From Anastrepha obliqua (taxonomy: Eukaryota; Arthropoda; Insecta; Diptera; Tephritidae), in contig NC_072893.1 of NCBI RefSeq assembly GCF_027943255.1, forward strand, positions 30,278,001 to 30,342,000: a stretch of 64,000 bases of DNA, read 5' to 3'. The notes under the pieces were generated by a model. That model ran no database searches and was not told the DNA's origin. It was given only the letters and a program-made list of their open reading frames with translations. How positions within the stretch are numbered: position 1 is the stretch's first letter; every line of letters starts with the position of its first letter. Shown here piece by piece: positions 1 to 10,334 of the stretch. Position numbers and translations under genes: made by a program.

Positions 1-59
1 CCTCTGTTTAAATTAAAGCAAAAATAAAGCAAAATAACGAGCTTCGGAATCACTTGATT

Positions 60-1098
60 TCATTTTGTCCACAATAATTTTTCCATTTAATCTTCCCAGT
101 GTACAAAAAAGGAGACAAGAGAGTATGTGAAAATGATCGTGTGTATCAGTGTGGATTCCGCAAGGGAAAATCCACAATCGACCAGTGCTTTGTCCTCAGT
201 CAAATCTTTGAAAAACACCACGAATATGAAAAGGATATTCACTGCCTTTTTAGTAGATTTCAAACAAGCGTTTGATAGCGTCAGGAGAGATACAATTTTT
301 TACGTACTGCTTAGCCTAGGAATTCCAGCAAAACTTATAAGGCTAATCATCGTTACGCTCCCTGATACAAAAGCAAAAGTAATCATCCAAGGGAAGCTCA
401 CAGAGTCATTCGCAATTGAATCTGATGTCAAACAAGGTGATGCACTATCCTCTGCCATATTCAATTTGATGCTGCATTTTGTTATAAAAGAAGTCAACAA
501 AGGTGGTACATTACTAATTAAAACAACGCAAATATGTGCCTATGCAGACGATATCGCCATTCTTTCGAGGAACATGAACGACTCAAATGAAACCTTTTTA
601 AAAATTGACAAAATTGCCAACGATATTGGCCCCTCGTTAACGAGTGTAAAACGAAATATGTACTTGCTGAAATCAAGACGGCACACAAATGCACAGAAAC
701 TTCATGTAGGTGCATATGTACTTTTGAAGCCAACGGACCAATTAAAAATGAAGATGGCAGCTACAGAATTAGGTACAACTGGGAATTGAACGAATTTATC
801 CAAGACGAGACAGCTGTGCGTTTTGTAAAGGCGCAGCGTATGCGGTGGCTAGGTCTCGTGGTCCGTATGCCTGCTGAATCCGCTGTAAGGAAAGCCATGA
901 CTGGCAAGATAATTCGTGCGTAGGCGAAGGGAAGACCGAGAAACCGATGGATAGACGCAGTAGGAAGCGATCTCATAGCAATGGGAATTCGCAACTACGA
1001 AGGAAAAGCAAGCGATAGCACACTTTGGAGGAGTTTTGTGAAGGAAGCTTTGATGCACACCCCGCGTTGTAATGCTGTGAATGAATGAATGAATGAAT
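60..1098 (+). pseudogene. Decayed non-LTR retrotransposon, reverse transcriptase part
   Basis: A broken reverse-transcriptase frame runs left to right. Visible pieces are a GFRKGKSTIDQ-like block near 155, the palm motif VDFKQAFDS near 255, a KQGD block near 430, and the catalytic YADD box near 540. After frame changes the 3' part reads MRWLGLV (about 840) and GRPRKRWID (about 930), which is typical of the region after the RT in endonuclease-type LINEs. The copy ends in an ATGA tandem tail at about 1076-1098, as such elements often do at their 3' end. Stops and frameshifts make it non-functional. The exact clade is not certain. Confidence 0.8.
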
Positions 1099-1154
1099 TT
1101 TTCCATTTCATCATCGCTGTCAGATGAAGAACATTCCAGTAGCAATTGCGATTC

Positions 1155-1345
1155 GCAAATTTCAATTCGTGTTTACTTTTACTTTGCGATCAGCTGTTTT
1201 TCTTACTTACGAATTCTTACAAGCAAAAGTTTATTCGGGTAAAAACTTGCAACTTCCCCTCAAAATGAAATGCCATTTTGCTCTCTCACTTTTCCCTGCT
1301 TTGCAAGCTTTTTGGGTACATGAAGTGCAAGCAAAAAACACAAAA
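1155..1345 (+). repeat. Direct repeat, left copy
   Basis: This stretch matches 2205-2335 in the same orientation: a block beginning TTTACTTTTACTTTGCGATC, then CCCTCAAAATGAAATGCC, CTCTCTCACTTT and TTGCAAG. The two copies flank the mariner remnant. It is not coding. Confidence 0.7.
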
Positions 1346-1410
1346 GATTTGTATTTCGGCTACTGCAGCAACGGTGCCTCAAATAAACTATATAAATTTG
1401 ATCTAAAATA

Positions 1411-2138
1411 TAGGGTGGGCCATGTAAAATTTGCTTTTTGAATCGGCTATAAAAAAAAACTAATCAATATTTTTTCAAACTTTTTTTTTTATTTTGAAGA
1501 TTGAATATTGTCATTTATGAATAAAAAATAATATCGTTGAAATGACTGCCACGACTGGCTTTACAGTAGGCCATTCGATTAACCCAATTTTGAAGCACAT
1601 TTTCGATTGTTTGCGCTCCAATTTCATGAATGGCAACTTCGATTTCGTGTTTTAAGGCATCAATCGTCTCTGGATGGTTCGCATAGCATTTGTCCTTAAC
1701 GGCTCTCCACAAAAAATAGTCCAACGGGCTTAAATCACAGCTCCGAGGCGGCCAATTGATATCGGAATTTCGACTGATTATTCGGTTTTCAAAAACGGTA
1801 GCCAAAAGTTCGAGTGTAACTTTGGCAGTGTGACAAATTGCACCGTCCTGTTGAAACCAAATGTCGTCCATGTCATCCTCTTCAATTTTTGGAAAGAAAA
1901 ACTCGTTGAGCATGTCACGGTAATACTCGCCATTTACTGTAACCGCGGAAGAAGAAGAAGACTCACCACTTTGGAAATAGGTTTTCAATATTTCCCAATT
2001 TTGTTCAAGCGTATAGCGTCCCATTTCGTAAATTTCAAACCTTTAAGTAAATAATGAACACATTTGACATGTCATTTGTGTTACCATTCTCAAAAAATAG
2101 GTGGCGCAAAAAGCAAACGCTATATGGCCCACCCTGTA
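1411..2138 (-). mobile_element. Internally deleted mariner (DD41D type)
   Basis: Inverted ends are visible: AGGGTGGGCCATGTA at the left and the complement of CAGGGTGGGCCATATA at the right, each followed by TTTGCTTTTTG and flanked by TA. The 728 bp copy is far shorter than a full mariner of about 1.3 kb because the central part of the transposase is missing. Confidence 0.85.
1515..2024 (-). pseudogene. Mariner transposase, fused deletion derivative
   Basis: This 169-residue frame joins the first ~22 residues of a mariner helix-turn-helix (GRYTLEQ...) directly to the second half of the catalytic domain (VNGEYYRDMLNEFF, then QDGAICHT, then LSPLDYFLW). The first catalytic Asp (the SDE-type motif) is lost. 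The second and third Asp are kept with 41 residues between them, the spacing of the DD41D 'rosa' mariners. The frame is still open, so a truncated DNA-binding protein could in principle be made, but it cannot catalyse transposition. Confidence 0.85.
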
Positions 2139-2204
2139 TATTTAATTACATTCTCCATTTCAAACACGATTTTTATTTAAATCTAAAATTTTTACTCAAA
2201 TCGC

Positions 2205-2335
2205 TAATTTTAATTAGTGTTTATTTTTACTTTGCGATCAGCTGCTTGTTTCGCAAGTTCCCCTCAAAATGAAATGCCATTTTGCTCTCTCACTTTCCCC
2301 TACTTTGCAAGTTTTTTGGATACATGAACAGCAAA
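2205..2335 (+). repeat. Direct repeat, right copy
   Basis: Second copy of the repeat at 1155-1345, lacking about 40 bp in its middle. Together the two copies bracket the mariner remnant. Confidence 0.7.
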
Positions 2336-2506
2336 ACTTGATAGTTTGTTACAAATTACTTGCTTCATTAGCAGACCTATTGTTATATGGGGGTATATAT
2401 GTATGTATGCGAAAATGTATGCAAGTTTTTGCTTCAACTTTCATAGTCTCACCAATGATGTCTACTTCCTGATAAAACAGTAAAACTGTTTACATTCTTG
2501 TCAATA

Positions 2507-2512
2507 TTTATT
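2507..2512 (-). promoter_or_regulatory. Candidate poly(A) signal of the carrier gene
   Basis: AATAAA on the minus strand, about 395 bases downstream of the carrier stop codon. The intervening 2513-2905 holds no other gene and is probably 3' UTR. The assignment rests on motif and position only. Confidence 0.35.
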
Positions 2513-2905
2513 TTTTCTAAGCAGATTTTAAAATGCCTGTTGTTCTTACGAATTCTTAACTTAAACTAACATATGTACACGCATACATAAAGCCATACTA
2601 GTTTAAAATTATACATTCAGTTATTTTGTTACGCTTCATAAACAAAAATTACACTTAACTGAGTTTTACTTAAAATTAACGTTTAATATTTCTTACATCT
2701 ACTTAAATATTGCAGATATATTGGCACGAATGGCGCGCACTAGAGACCCCAATCGACCGTCAGCAATTCCTGAGAAGAAAATTAGCAAATGCCATTAATT
2801 ATTAGCATTAAATGTACAAATAAGTATCTCAAAGTTAGTTAGCAAATTTTGTACCTAAGTAAAGTAATTCACACCGAATTATAATGGAAACTATTTCTGG
2901 TCCTT

Positions 2906-5900
2906 CTATACATTTAATGCATCGAATTTTTTGTGCAGCGTCTTTTTCGTATATTCATACACTACAAAGAGTGTGGCAGTTGCTGGAATGGTACGCAGCA
3001 CTGAGGGTAGCAGCCCATTATAGAGCGCCATTATGCCTTCTTTGCGTAAAATATCAAGTCCCACTGACATCATGCCGCGATTCAAATTTTGCACCTGTAT
3101 ACGACTCTTAATTACATCGGCGGGGAAGATCATTGTCCATAGCATGACGCCGCCTACGGCGCCGGCAATCATTGTATTAAGTGGACCAATATCGTCCTTT
3201 GACTGACCGGGTCTGAAAAGGAAATTCGTTATTTTTTTTTTTTTAACTAGCAATTACACAGATTTATATGAATATTATACTTACTTCGCCAGCAATTCAC
3301 GTGTCGCCTCATAGCTGCCAAAGAAGAAAAAGTAGCCGGGCATTTCGCGCATAAAAGTCGGCGTGAGACCGCGAAAGAAGCCGGGAATACCTAACGTAGC
3401 GCGCCGAAGCAAAAATATATGGTAAATTTACGCTTATTGGTTATTTGTATTATAACTCACCCTCTGCTTTGTAGATCATTCTAGTTAATTTCCATGGCGT
3501 CATGTGTTCATTTGCTGGTACTCCAGGACAACATTCAGCTGACTAAAAATAAGTTTAATACACTTAATTTAATATTTAGATTAGAAAATAATGGCGATTT
3601 GCTCATTGACATACCTCGCGTAACGCCTGTAATTTACACTTCACCAACTCCGTCGGACACAGCGCGAATGTGGAGAAGAATGCCGCAAAGAAACCGGCAA
3701 ACGCATTTTCTGTTGTATTCAATTGGTTGGTGTGTTGTTTTCCCACAAGACATGCGACAAACGATTGACAACCACCATACGCCGCAAATAGAACTGAATT
3801 CTCAGCAACATTAGCTACGACAGCGGGCACGCTGCCCGCATACAGACCATGAACGATGCCGTCCTTTTTGTAGGTATTCACAAAGCAATCGAACATATTT
3901 TTGTAGAGGAATGGAAAGGTTTGTTGCTTCACCTTGACAGTGTCCAGTGGCTGGGAGACATATACTTGCGCCGCACCACCTTAAGGAAAAGGAAAGAAAA
4001 AATTTATAAATGAAATAGAAATAACTGAAATTAAAATCATTTGAAAAAAAGCAAAGGAGAGCTCAGTATCCGGACAATTGACGTGTCAACAACTAAAGGG
4101 TTTTCCAATAAGAGGTGTTATTTTGATATTCAAAGAATGGTTTCGTTGCTTGTGTGGCACGTAGCGCCGTCTTGTTGAAAATAAACGTTGTCCATACAGC
4201 CATAAAAAATCGTGAATCACTTCTCGATAGCGCAATCCATTCACCGTAACTGTTGCTCCAGCTTCATTTTCGAAAAAGTAAGGTCCATCCGCAAACTGTG
4301 CTTTGAGGGTTGTGCTAGGGCTATCTTTCCGAGCAGGCAAGATTGGAAAGAGGGGAGAGTCGGTACGGATATAGATACCTCTGTTTTCATTGACGGATCC
4401 AAAATGGCGTGTGGAGTGGGAGCTGGGGTTTTCTCTAAATCAGCCAGCATTTCGGTCTCCTTTAAACTGCCGGAAACAAGCAGTGTTTTTCAAGCAGAGA
4501 TCTTTGCGATCCTGCAGGCATGCAGAATGCTTCGGGATCGCTGTTGAGAGGGAGACATTAATATTTTTTCCGATAGTCAAGCTGCGATCAAGGCCCTGTC
4601 GTCGGCGTATTGCAGTTCTCTTCTGGTGAACTCCTGTAAGGAGGAACTCAAACGTCTCGAACGTGCAGGAAACATTTCCCTTATCTGGGTTCCTGGTCAC
4701 AGGAATATAGAGGGAAATGAAATTGTCGGTGAGCTTGCCAAAAAGAGGTTGACAGAACTGGTTCCAGCTGTCTCCTTCTAAGACATCGGTGTCCCCTTGA
4801 TCGTCGTTAAAGGAAAACTACACAATTTCTTTCTAGAAAAAGCGCAAGACAGATGGAGGTCTGTCCCATCGTGTGCTATTTCGAAAACACTACGGCCTCA
4901 ATACGATAGAAACAGAACGCTTAAGGTGATGGGAATCCCCCGCCATTTAATTTCCAAACTCATAGCGGTGTTCACTGGGTGATCGGTACTCATGCGGAGA
5001 AGCTTGGAATTTCGTACAACCCCTATTGCAGGAGCTGTGGGGATCCTGCGGAGAAAGAGACTGTGGATCACTTTCTTTGCAAATGTCCGGTTCTGGCGGC
5101 TAGGCGCTTGAGATTCCTTAGCGTGCCCTTTGGGGATGGCTTGAAGAAATTCTCCAGTCTCACTACATCAACAGCACGGGCGGTTTTTTCTCTTAATCTT
5201 TTCACAGGTGGTGGTCCATATTATGGTATCAAAACGGCACGTAAGTGCTACTTGTAGTGTATCTGGGGTACTCTTGCCATCTTACCTACCTACCTACCTA
5301 AGTTCCAATGACTTCGCCGGACCATAAACCGCACCAAACAGACACATGTTGAGGATAGAGAGGCTTTTCAACAATAACTCTTGGATTTGCTGAGCCCCAG
5401 ATCCGACAATTTTGCTTTTTGACGAAGCTACGGAGATGGAAATGGGTCTCATCACTCAAGATGATTTTTCGATGGAATTCCGGATCATTTTCATGCATTT
5501 CAACGACCCAATCAGCAAAGACACGACGTTGTTGATGATCGGCCGGTTTGAGTTCTTGTGTAAACTGGAGTTTGTAAGCCTTAACCCTTTCGGTCCGAAC
5601 GGGACTTATATGTCCCGGCAATGTTTGAAGATACCTACAATTTTGATGGGTCAAAGGACTTTTATTTCACCCATTGCAACTATTAAACATATAAAATAAT
5701 TTGTATTTCCGTTAGCGGCTTTCCGTACCGAAAGGGTTAAGACCTAGATCTTTATGCAGTATACGGTGTCATGACGTTTGTGGAATGCCTAGTTCCAAAG
5801 AACAACGAGGAATGGAGAAACCTGGGGTTTCTTCAACACTTTCGACTACAACAGCAATATTTACGGCTGTTCTTGAACGACGTGCACGGGTTTTATTCTT

Positions 5901-7563
5901 CACATCACTAACTTGTCCCAAAATCTCGAATTTTTTTTCACCAATTTCTGTATTGCGGTCCGACAAGGTGCTTCACAATGACCCAAAAATGTTCGAGTTT
6001 TACGAACCGTCTCTGCCAAATTTTCACCATTTTTATAGTGAATTTTAATCATTTCAATGCGTTGTTTAAGCGTGTATCGTTCCATTTTTATTAATGGCGT
6101 AGTTTCTATTTGTCAAATATCAGAAAATGACAGCTTCAAAAGTGACATCTACCGAAATAGCGGGCTATTCAAAATAACACTTGCTATTGGAAAACCCTTT
6201 ATTTTATGTTAAGGCGGTTCTACGCTACTGGAATGATTTGGGTGTATATCCGGCTTGCCACTCCAGCAGCTTCCCCAAACATTAATGGGAAATGTTTATG
6301 CTATTACAAGAACAATAACTATTTTATATATTCAGTAAATGTAAGTAAGCGGCCGCCGTAGCCGAATCGCTTGGTGCGTGACTAGCATTCGGGCGTGTGT
6401 AAATTCGAATCTTCGTGCATGAAATGGCAAAATGATAGAAAAAGCTTTTTTTTAAATAGCGGTCGGCCTTCGGCAGACAATGGCAAACCACCGAGTGTAT
6501 TTCTACCATGAAAAAGCTCCTCATAAAAATATCTGCCGATCGGAGTAAGCTTGAAACTGTAGGTCCCTCCATTTGTGGAACAACATCAAGACGCACGCCA
6601 CAAATAGGAGTAATAACAGGGCCCAACACCTAACACAAGTGTACACGCCAATTATTTATTTATTTATTTAAATGTATAGTAATATTTTAGCCTTTGCCAT
6701 AAATAATTTTTTTGATTAGCGGCGAATATGCAATAAAGATACTCGTAGACAAAGTCCTTGTCGAGATGCCAAAACAAAAACAACCATTTGAATTATTTAC
6801 ACACGACATTTGAGGTACTTAGCATGGCGAAAAAAATCTAATTTTGCGATAATTTGTTAATCAGCAATTGATTTATAGCGGTTTTTACGCATGTGAAGAT
6901 TTCTATGGCAAAGATTTGGTACATTTTACCCACGTGTTCTCTAGTAATGGGCTACTCATGATGGCACTTTTCTCATCCAATTAAAAATATATTTTTGTTG
7001 CGCTGTGTAATTATCTTTTATCGAATTTTATATATATTTTTCAAAGTTTCTTGAATGGCACACACACATTTAACTCAATTGATAAGCTTGGGGGTCTGGC
7101 ACTGTTATCACCACACACATTAAATGCATGTATGTATGTATGTATGTTCATATATTATAAGGCAGCTAAACTCTGCAAAGATGATTTAATAAGCGAGTAA
7201 CCAATTTCCATTTCACTTCATGACACTTTTTTGCATCATTCATTCATTCATTCACGCGCCCGATACACACGAAGCGACATACAAATACGCTGTATAAGTA
7301 CAACCACACATACTTGCGTAGGTGTATGCAGGTATGTTCATGTTTTTATTCAAGTCAAAAGCGCTTCTACACGTGCCTTTGCTACACTTCTGTATATATA
7401 TTTTCATTTACATATGTATGTATATACATATACACATACACTTTTTTGGGTTTCTACATGCTGTTGCCGACTTACCCAGTGATCCCGCCACAAATTCAAC
7501 AATTCGACTCCGTACAACACTTGGTGGCGTTGGCGGTCCTGATTCGTTATTCTCCCAAAACAT
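2906..7563 (-). CDS. CG1628: Mitochondrial ornithine carrier (SLC25 family), five exons
   Basis: Coding exons, in order of transcription, are 7563-7476, 3979-3615, 3542-3461, 3390-3285 and 3212-2906. They sum to 948 nt, giving 315 aa. Every intron is GT-AG and all phases join. The protein shows the three tandem carrier repeats, each with a Px[DE]xx[KR] signature: PLDTVK (about residues 40-45), PTELVK (138-143) and PADVIK (244-249). The family exchanges metabolites across the inner mitochondrial membrane. Blocks such as ENSVLFAAYGG, MPGYFFFFGSYE and PSVLRTIPATATLFVVYEY match the insect CG1628/ornithine transporter (SLC25A15-like) type, so the likely role is ornithine/citrulline exchange. The start is an ATG at 7563 with MFWENNESG, just ahead of the first transmembrane helix (VEFVAGSLGGAAQV). 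Intron 1 (3.5 kb) is filled with transposons; the other introns are 70-72 bp. No frame damage is seen. The substrate is inferred from family resemblance. Confidence 0.93.
3285..3542 (-). CDS. CG1628: Carrier gene, exons 3 and 4
   Basis: Exon 3 (3542-3461) encodes the loop SAECCPGVPANEHMTPWKL. Exon 4 (3390-3285) encodes IPGFFRGLTPTFMREMPG and the following helix. The 70 bp intron between them has donor GTGAGT and acceptor TTAG. Confidence 0.9.
4096..6199 (-). mobile_element. Mariner element with terminal repeats, interrupted by a LINE
   Basis: Terminal inverted repeats of about 30 bp (AAGGGTTTTCCAATA... and its complement at 6168-6199) are flanked by TA at 4094-4095 and 6200-6201, the normal mariner target duplication. 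Transposase pieces on the minus strand are the N-terminal helix-turn-helix (6085-5900, MERYTLKQRIEM), a middle part (5966-5769), the catalytic part with SDETHFHL and VWCGLW (5654-5307), and a C-terminal part (4286-4096). The C-terminal part jumps from the QDG region to the tail, so it carries an internal deletion. The element lies in intron 1 of the carrier gene in the same orientation as the gene. Confidence 0.93.
4287..5306 (+). mobile_element. LINE 3' end (RNase H part) inserted in the mariner
   Basis: The insert splits the mariner codons for VIG/PYFF and is bordered by a shared TCC (4284-4286 and 5304-5306). It reads on the plus strand as an RNase H domain: FIDGSKMACGVGAGVFS (4390), FQAEIFAILQACR (4490), SDSQAA (4573) and WVPGHRNIEGNEI (4690). 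A C-terminal cysteine/histidine motif of the C-x2-C...H-x4-C kind follows at 5020-5100. The 3' tail is a run of TACC repeats (5282-5300). It is frame-broken and 5' truncated. The family is RNase H-bearing (I/LOA/R1-like). Confidence 0.88.
6349..6670 (+). mobile_element. tRNA-derived SINE, full-length copy
   Basis: The head looks like a tRNA: an A-box-like TAGCCGAATCGCTTGG near 6359 and a B-box-like AATTCGAATCT near 6402-6412. A non-tRNA body and an ATTT tail (6650-6670) follow. The same head or body recurs at 36.1, 37.4-37.5, 61.5, 63.4 and 63.8 kb. It is a pol III-type retroposon inside intron 1 of the carrier gene. Confidence 0.85.
6671..7475. other. Rest of carrier intron 1, no gene seen
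   Basis: AT-rich intronic DNA with short microsatellites: TATG repeats near 7127-7147, and TATA/CATA-rich DNA near 7400-7440. I see no coding or structured element. Confidence 0.6.
7476..7563 (-). CDS. CG1628: Carrier gene, first coding exon
   Basis: An 88 nt exon of 29 codons plus one base, ending CTGG with donor GTAAGT. It encodes a short N-terminus and the first half of transmembrane helix 1. It was found by looking for the missing FVAGSLG block upstream of the acceptor at 3980. Its phase fits exon 2 exactly (G|GT). Confidence 0.9.
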
Positions 7564-9060
7564 TGCTGCTCGATATTCCTTCGCTTATAATTAGATGATG
7601 AGTATCATAAAAAAACACTTGCTTTCACATCCAATTGTAACAACAGTTAAGTCGCTCTATAGTTATCGGTGGCTCAAATTTTTCCGCACGCCCATTTATC
7701 AACTACTTGAATCAACTTTGGAGAACTGACAGCGTCTGCGCTGTCTCAACTAAATAAATATCTATCTCGCCACTTAAGACTGATCAGCTGCGCTTAAGTG
7801 TGACTGCCACTTGGTGTTTGCTGTGGAATACTGCGCTGCCGCTGACCCGACTCGTATGCTGCTCGCGCGCAGTTGTTGTTGATTTCTTATCAATGAGAGC
7901 GCAAAGCGAAAACACAAAATGTTCTGTTGGCTCTCTGTTCCCCTGCGTCAGTTGCTCTTTCGCCGTTTCTTGTATGTGTGCACATACATTTGCACTCGTA
8001 CTCGTTTAATGTGGCAATGCGGTTGCTCTTTCGCGCCTTCAATGCTATGTTATCAAAATTTATTAGTTATTGAAATTATTTTAGTTTTATTGCAATTTTT
8101 AGATTTTTGTCTAAATTTTTCATTTTTCTAATCTAAACTTTCAACTGATAAAAGCGGGGAGTGAAATTCGTATCGCTGCTAATACAATTCACATAAAGTT
8201 TATATTTGCTTAAGTTCATAGTTGTTTTTGTATATTGACTTGATTGGTTGATACAGTTGGGTAAACAGAAATTCAAAAATAAATTAGCTATGTACGTTAC
8301 TTTTGGTGCGAAATAAGAGAGGTGACAGTTCAAAAAGCGAGTTTCTGCCAAACTTGAAGGAAATATTTTTAAATAGAATGAAAAAAAAACTGAATGTATT
8401 TATAGGGTGTTACAATATGTAATACTATAATAATGTAATAATGCTACGTCTGAAAAGCGAATGATGCGCGAATGATTGTTCAGAGTTAATATAAAAAAAA
8501 TTATTTTCGATTTTTGTTTTTGGTATTCAGAAAAATCACAGCATTGGTTCTACATTGTTCTTAAAAATTTACAAATTTTCAATGTTGTTGTTTTTCTACC
8601 GACTTGTACCTAATTTTTTGGTATCCTTTATTTTGGATTTGAGAAAAAATTAATTAATTTAATAGAATATTAGGATGGGATAGGACTTCACTAACAATTT
8701 TATAGAACCTGCCAAAACGACCTGAGTGATTTTAGACGTTTTAACAAAGTAACTAGTTTTTATATTTTTTATTCAAATTGCACCCAATTATAAGCAGCAT
8801 AAATAGTGAACAACCGAACATCGAATTTTAAGGCCAAACCGAACCGAGCTTTGGCTAGTTTCGGCCGAAGCCGTGCCAAAACCGAACCGAACATATTAAA
8901 GGGCCCAAATAATAAGCCCCAAGCGCCTAAGTCTCAACCACATTTATTTCAGCTCTGGACAATATGTACACACATACATATGCTTGTAAAAATAAATAAA
9001 ATTTTTAAGTGTGTAAATGTAAGAATTATTTAATACTCACAGTTGCATAATTTTATATTT
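7564..9060. other. Upstream region of the carrier gene
   Basis: Probable 5' leader and promoter directly above 7563, then AT-rich spacer. No clear TATA/Inr pair could be fixed. Near 8800-8900 there is a short run of CCGAAC/GGCCGAA-like repeats. Nothing coding is supported. Confidence 0.5.
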
Positions 9061-10334
9061 TAGGGAAAAACATCAGCTGATCATTTTAGATCTTCTTGTT
9101 GTAGAAGTTCAGCACGGCCTGCCACTACGGTGTAGTCTAAGGACGATAAATTAGCACGTTTGGCCTTCAGCTATGGTGACAAACGAAATTGAGCGAGTAA
9201 CTTCGGCTGCCACGCCACCGCGACCTCAGCAGCAGCAGAATTCTGCGCACTCGTCCAATCACAAGAATGATAGATTACCAGGTTTGGCTGTGGTGAAAAT
9301 AATTGAGAAGGTATGACCAATAACAGACCATTAACAGGCTCTCAGCGAATTTGAGAGAATCAGGGTTGACGTAACAGGGGATGTGTTTACAAAAACACTT
9401 AGATTGTATTAGTGATATACGAAAAAAATCAACACAATATTACTTTTGTGGACAAGTGTGCGAATATGTGTGAAATTATCGTGCAGATTTCGTCGGGCGT
9501 GATACGAGTGATATACGAAAAAATATCAACACTGTCTTCGCTCATGTTACTTCGTAGAAATCTGAATAACGACTGATTGGAGGAGTGTGTGAAATGATTG
9601 TATAGAATTCGGCTGGTGATAAGATTGCCTTATGGTGCTCACACTCACCGACGTTAGCATATGGTCCGTGGTAGCTGTCACGATCAAACTTCTTACAGCG
9701 CCATGTAAATGAAAACTCATCGTGTTCTTCCGACGGTACTGTGCATTTGTGTAAAATGAAAATTTTAGATTTTTCCGTGAATCCGTGTCAGCTAATTGCT
9801 CATCCCCTGTGACGTGGCAGCCCAAGTTTCCTTCACAATTTTGTTTTTCACCATAGTTATGGGCCAAACCTTGTAAATCTATCACCCTTGAGGTCTGGCC
9901 AATCTCTTAGGGAAAATTGTGCGAGCAACTTCGGTTGCCACGTCGCTGGGTACCCGGAAGCAGAATTCTGTACGTATTCACGCACTTGCCCAATCAGTCG
10001 ATTTTCAGAAGGCAACGAAGCCACATGAGCGAAGCCTGTGTTTTTTTCGTAGATCACTATCACAATCTCAATTTTTTCGTATACAAAATGCTGTCATGAT
10101 CCGATGGCGTCAACTGATCCCTTCAATTTCGCTGAGAGCCAGTTAATGGTCTGATCTTGGCCACACCTTTTGAACCATGGTCCGTATTAACCAACGCAAT
10201 CTCAGCTTTTTCATAAACAAACCGCTTTTATGACCTCGGTGGCATCAGCAAATCAGTTGATTCTGTCAAATTTGCTGAGAACTGGTTAACGTCCTAATAT
10301 TGGTCACACCATCTGAATTTTTTTCACCATGGGT
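9060..10334. repeat. Cluster of an unclassified interspersed repeat
   Basis: Several diverged copies in both orientations share the motifs GCGAGCAACTTCGGTTGCC (9185 and 9917), GATAGATTTACCAGGTTTGG, TCACAATCTCAATTTTTTCG, and a 3' block CGCTGAGAGCCAGTTAATGG (10126). About 9300-9560 is an inverted copy of 10000-10165. A further copy is at 12060-12370. No ORF is kept; it is probably a non-autonomous element. Confidence 0.65.

Noticed and set aside
6349..6430. Possible tRNA gene
   Set aside because: It has A- and B-box-like motifs but no complete cloverleaf, and the same sequence continues into a repeated body: a SINE head.
8806..9033. 75-codon plus-strand ORF with CCGAAC-type repeats
   Set aside because: Too short, repeat-derived composition and no splice or homology support.
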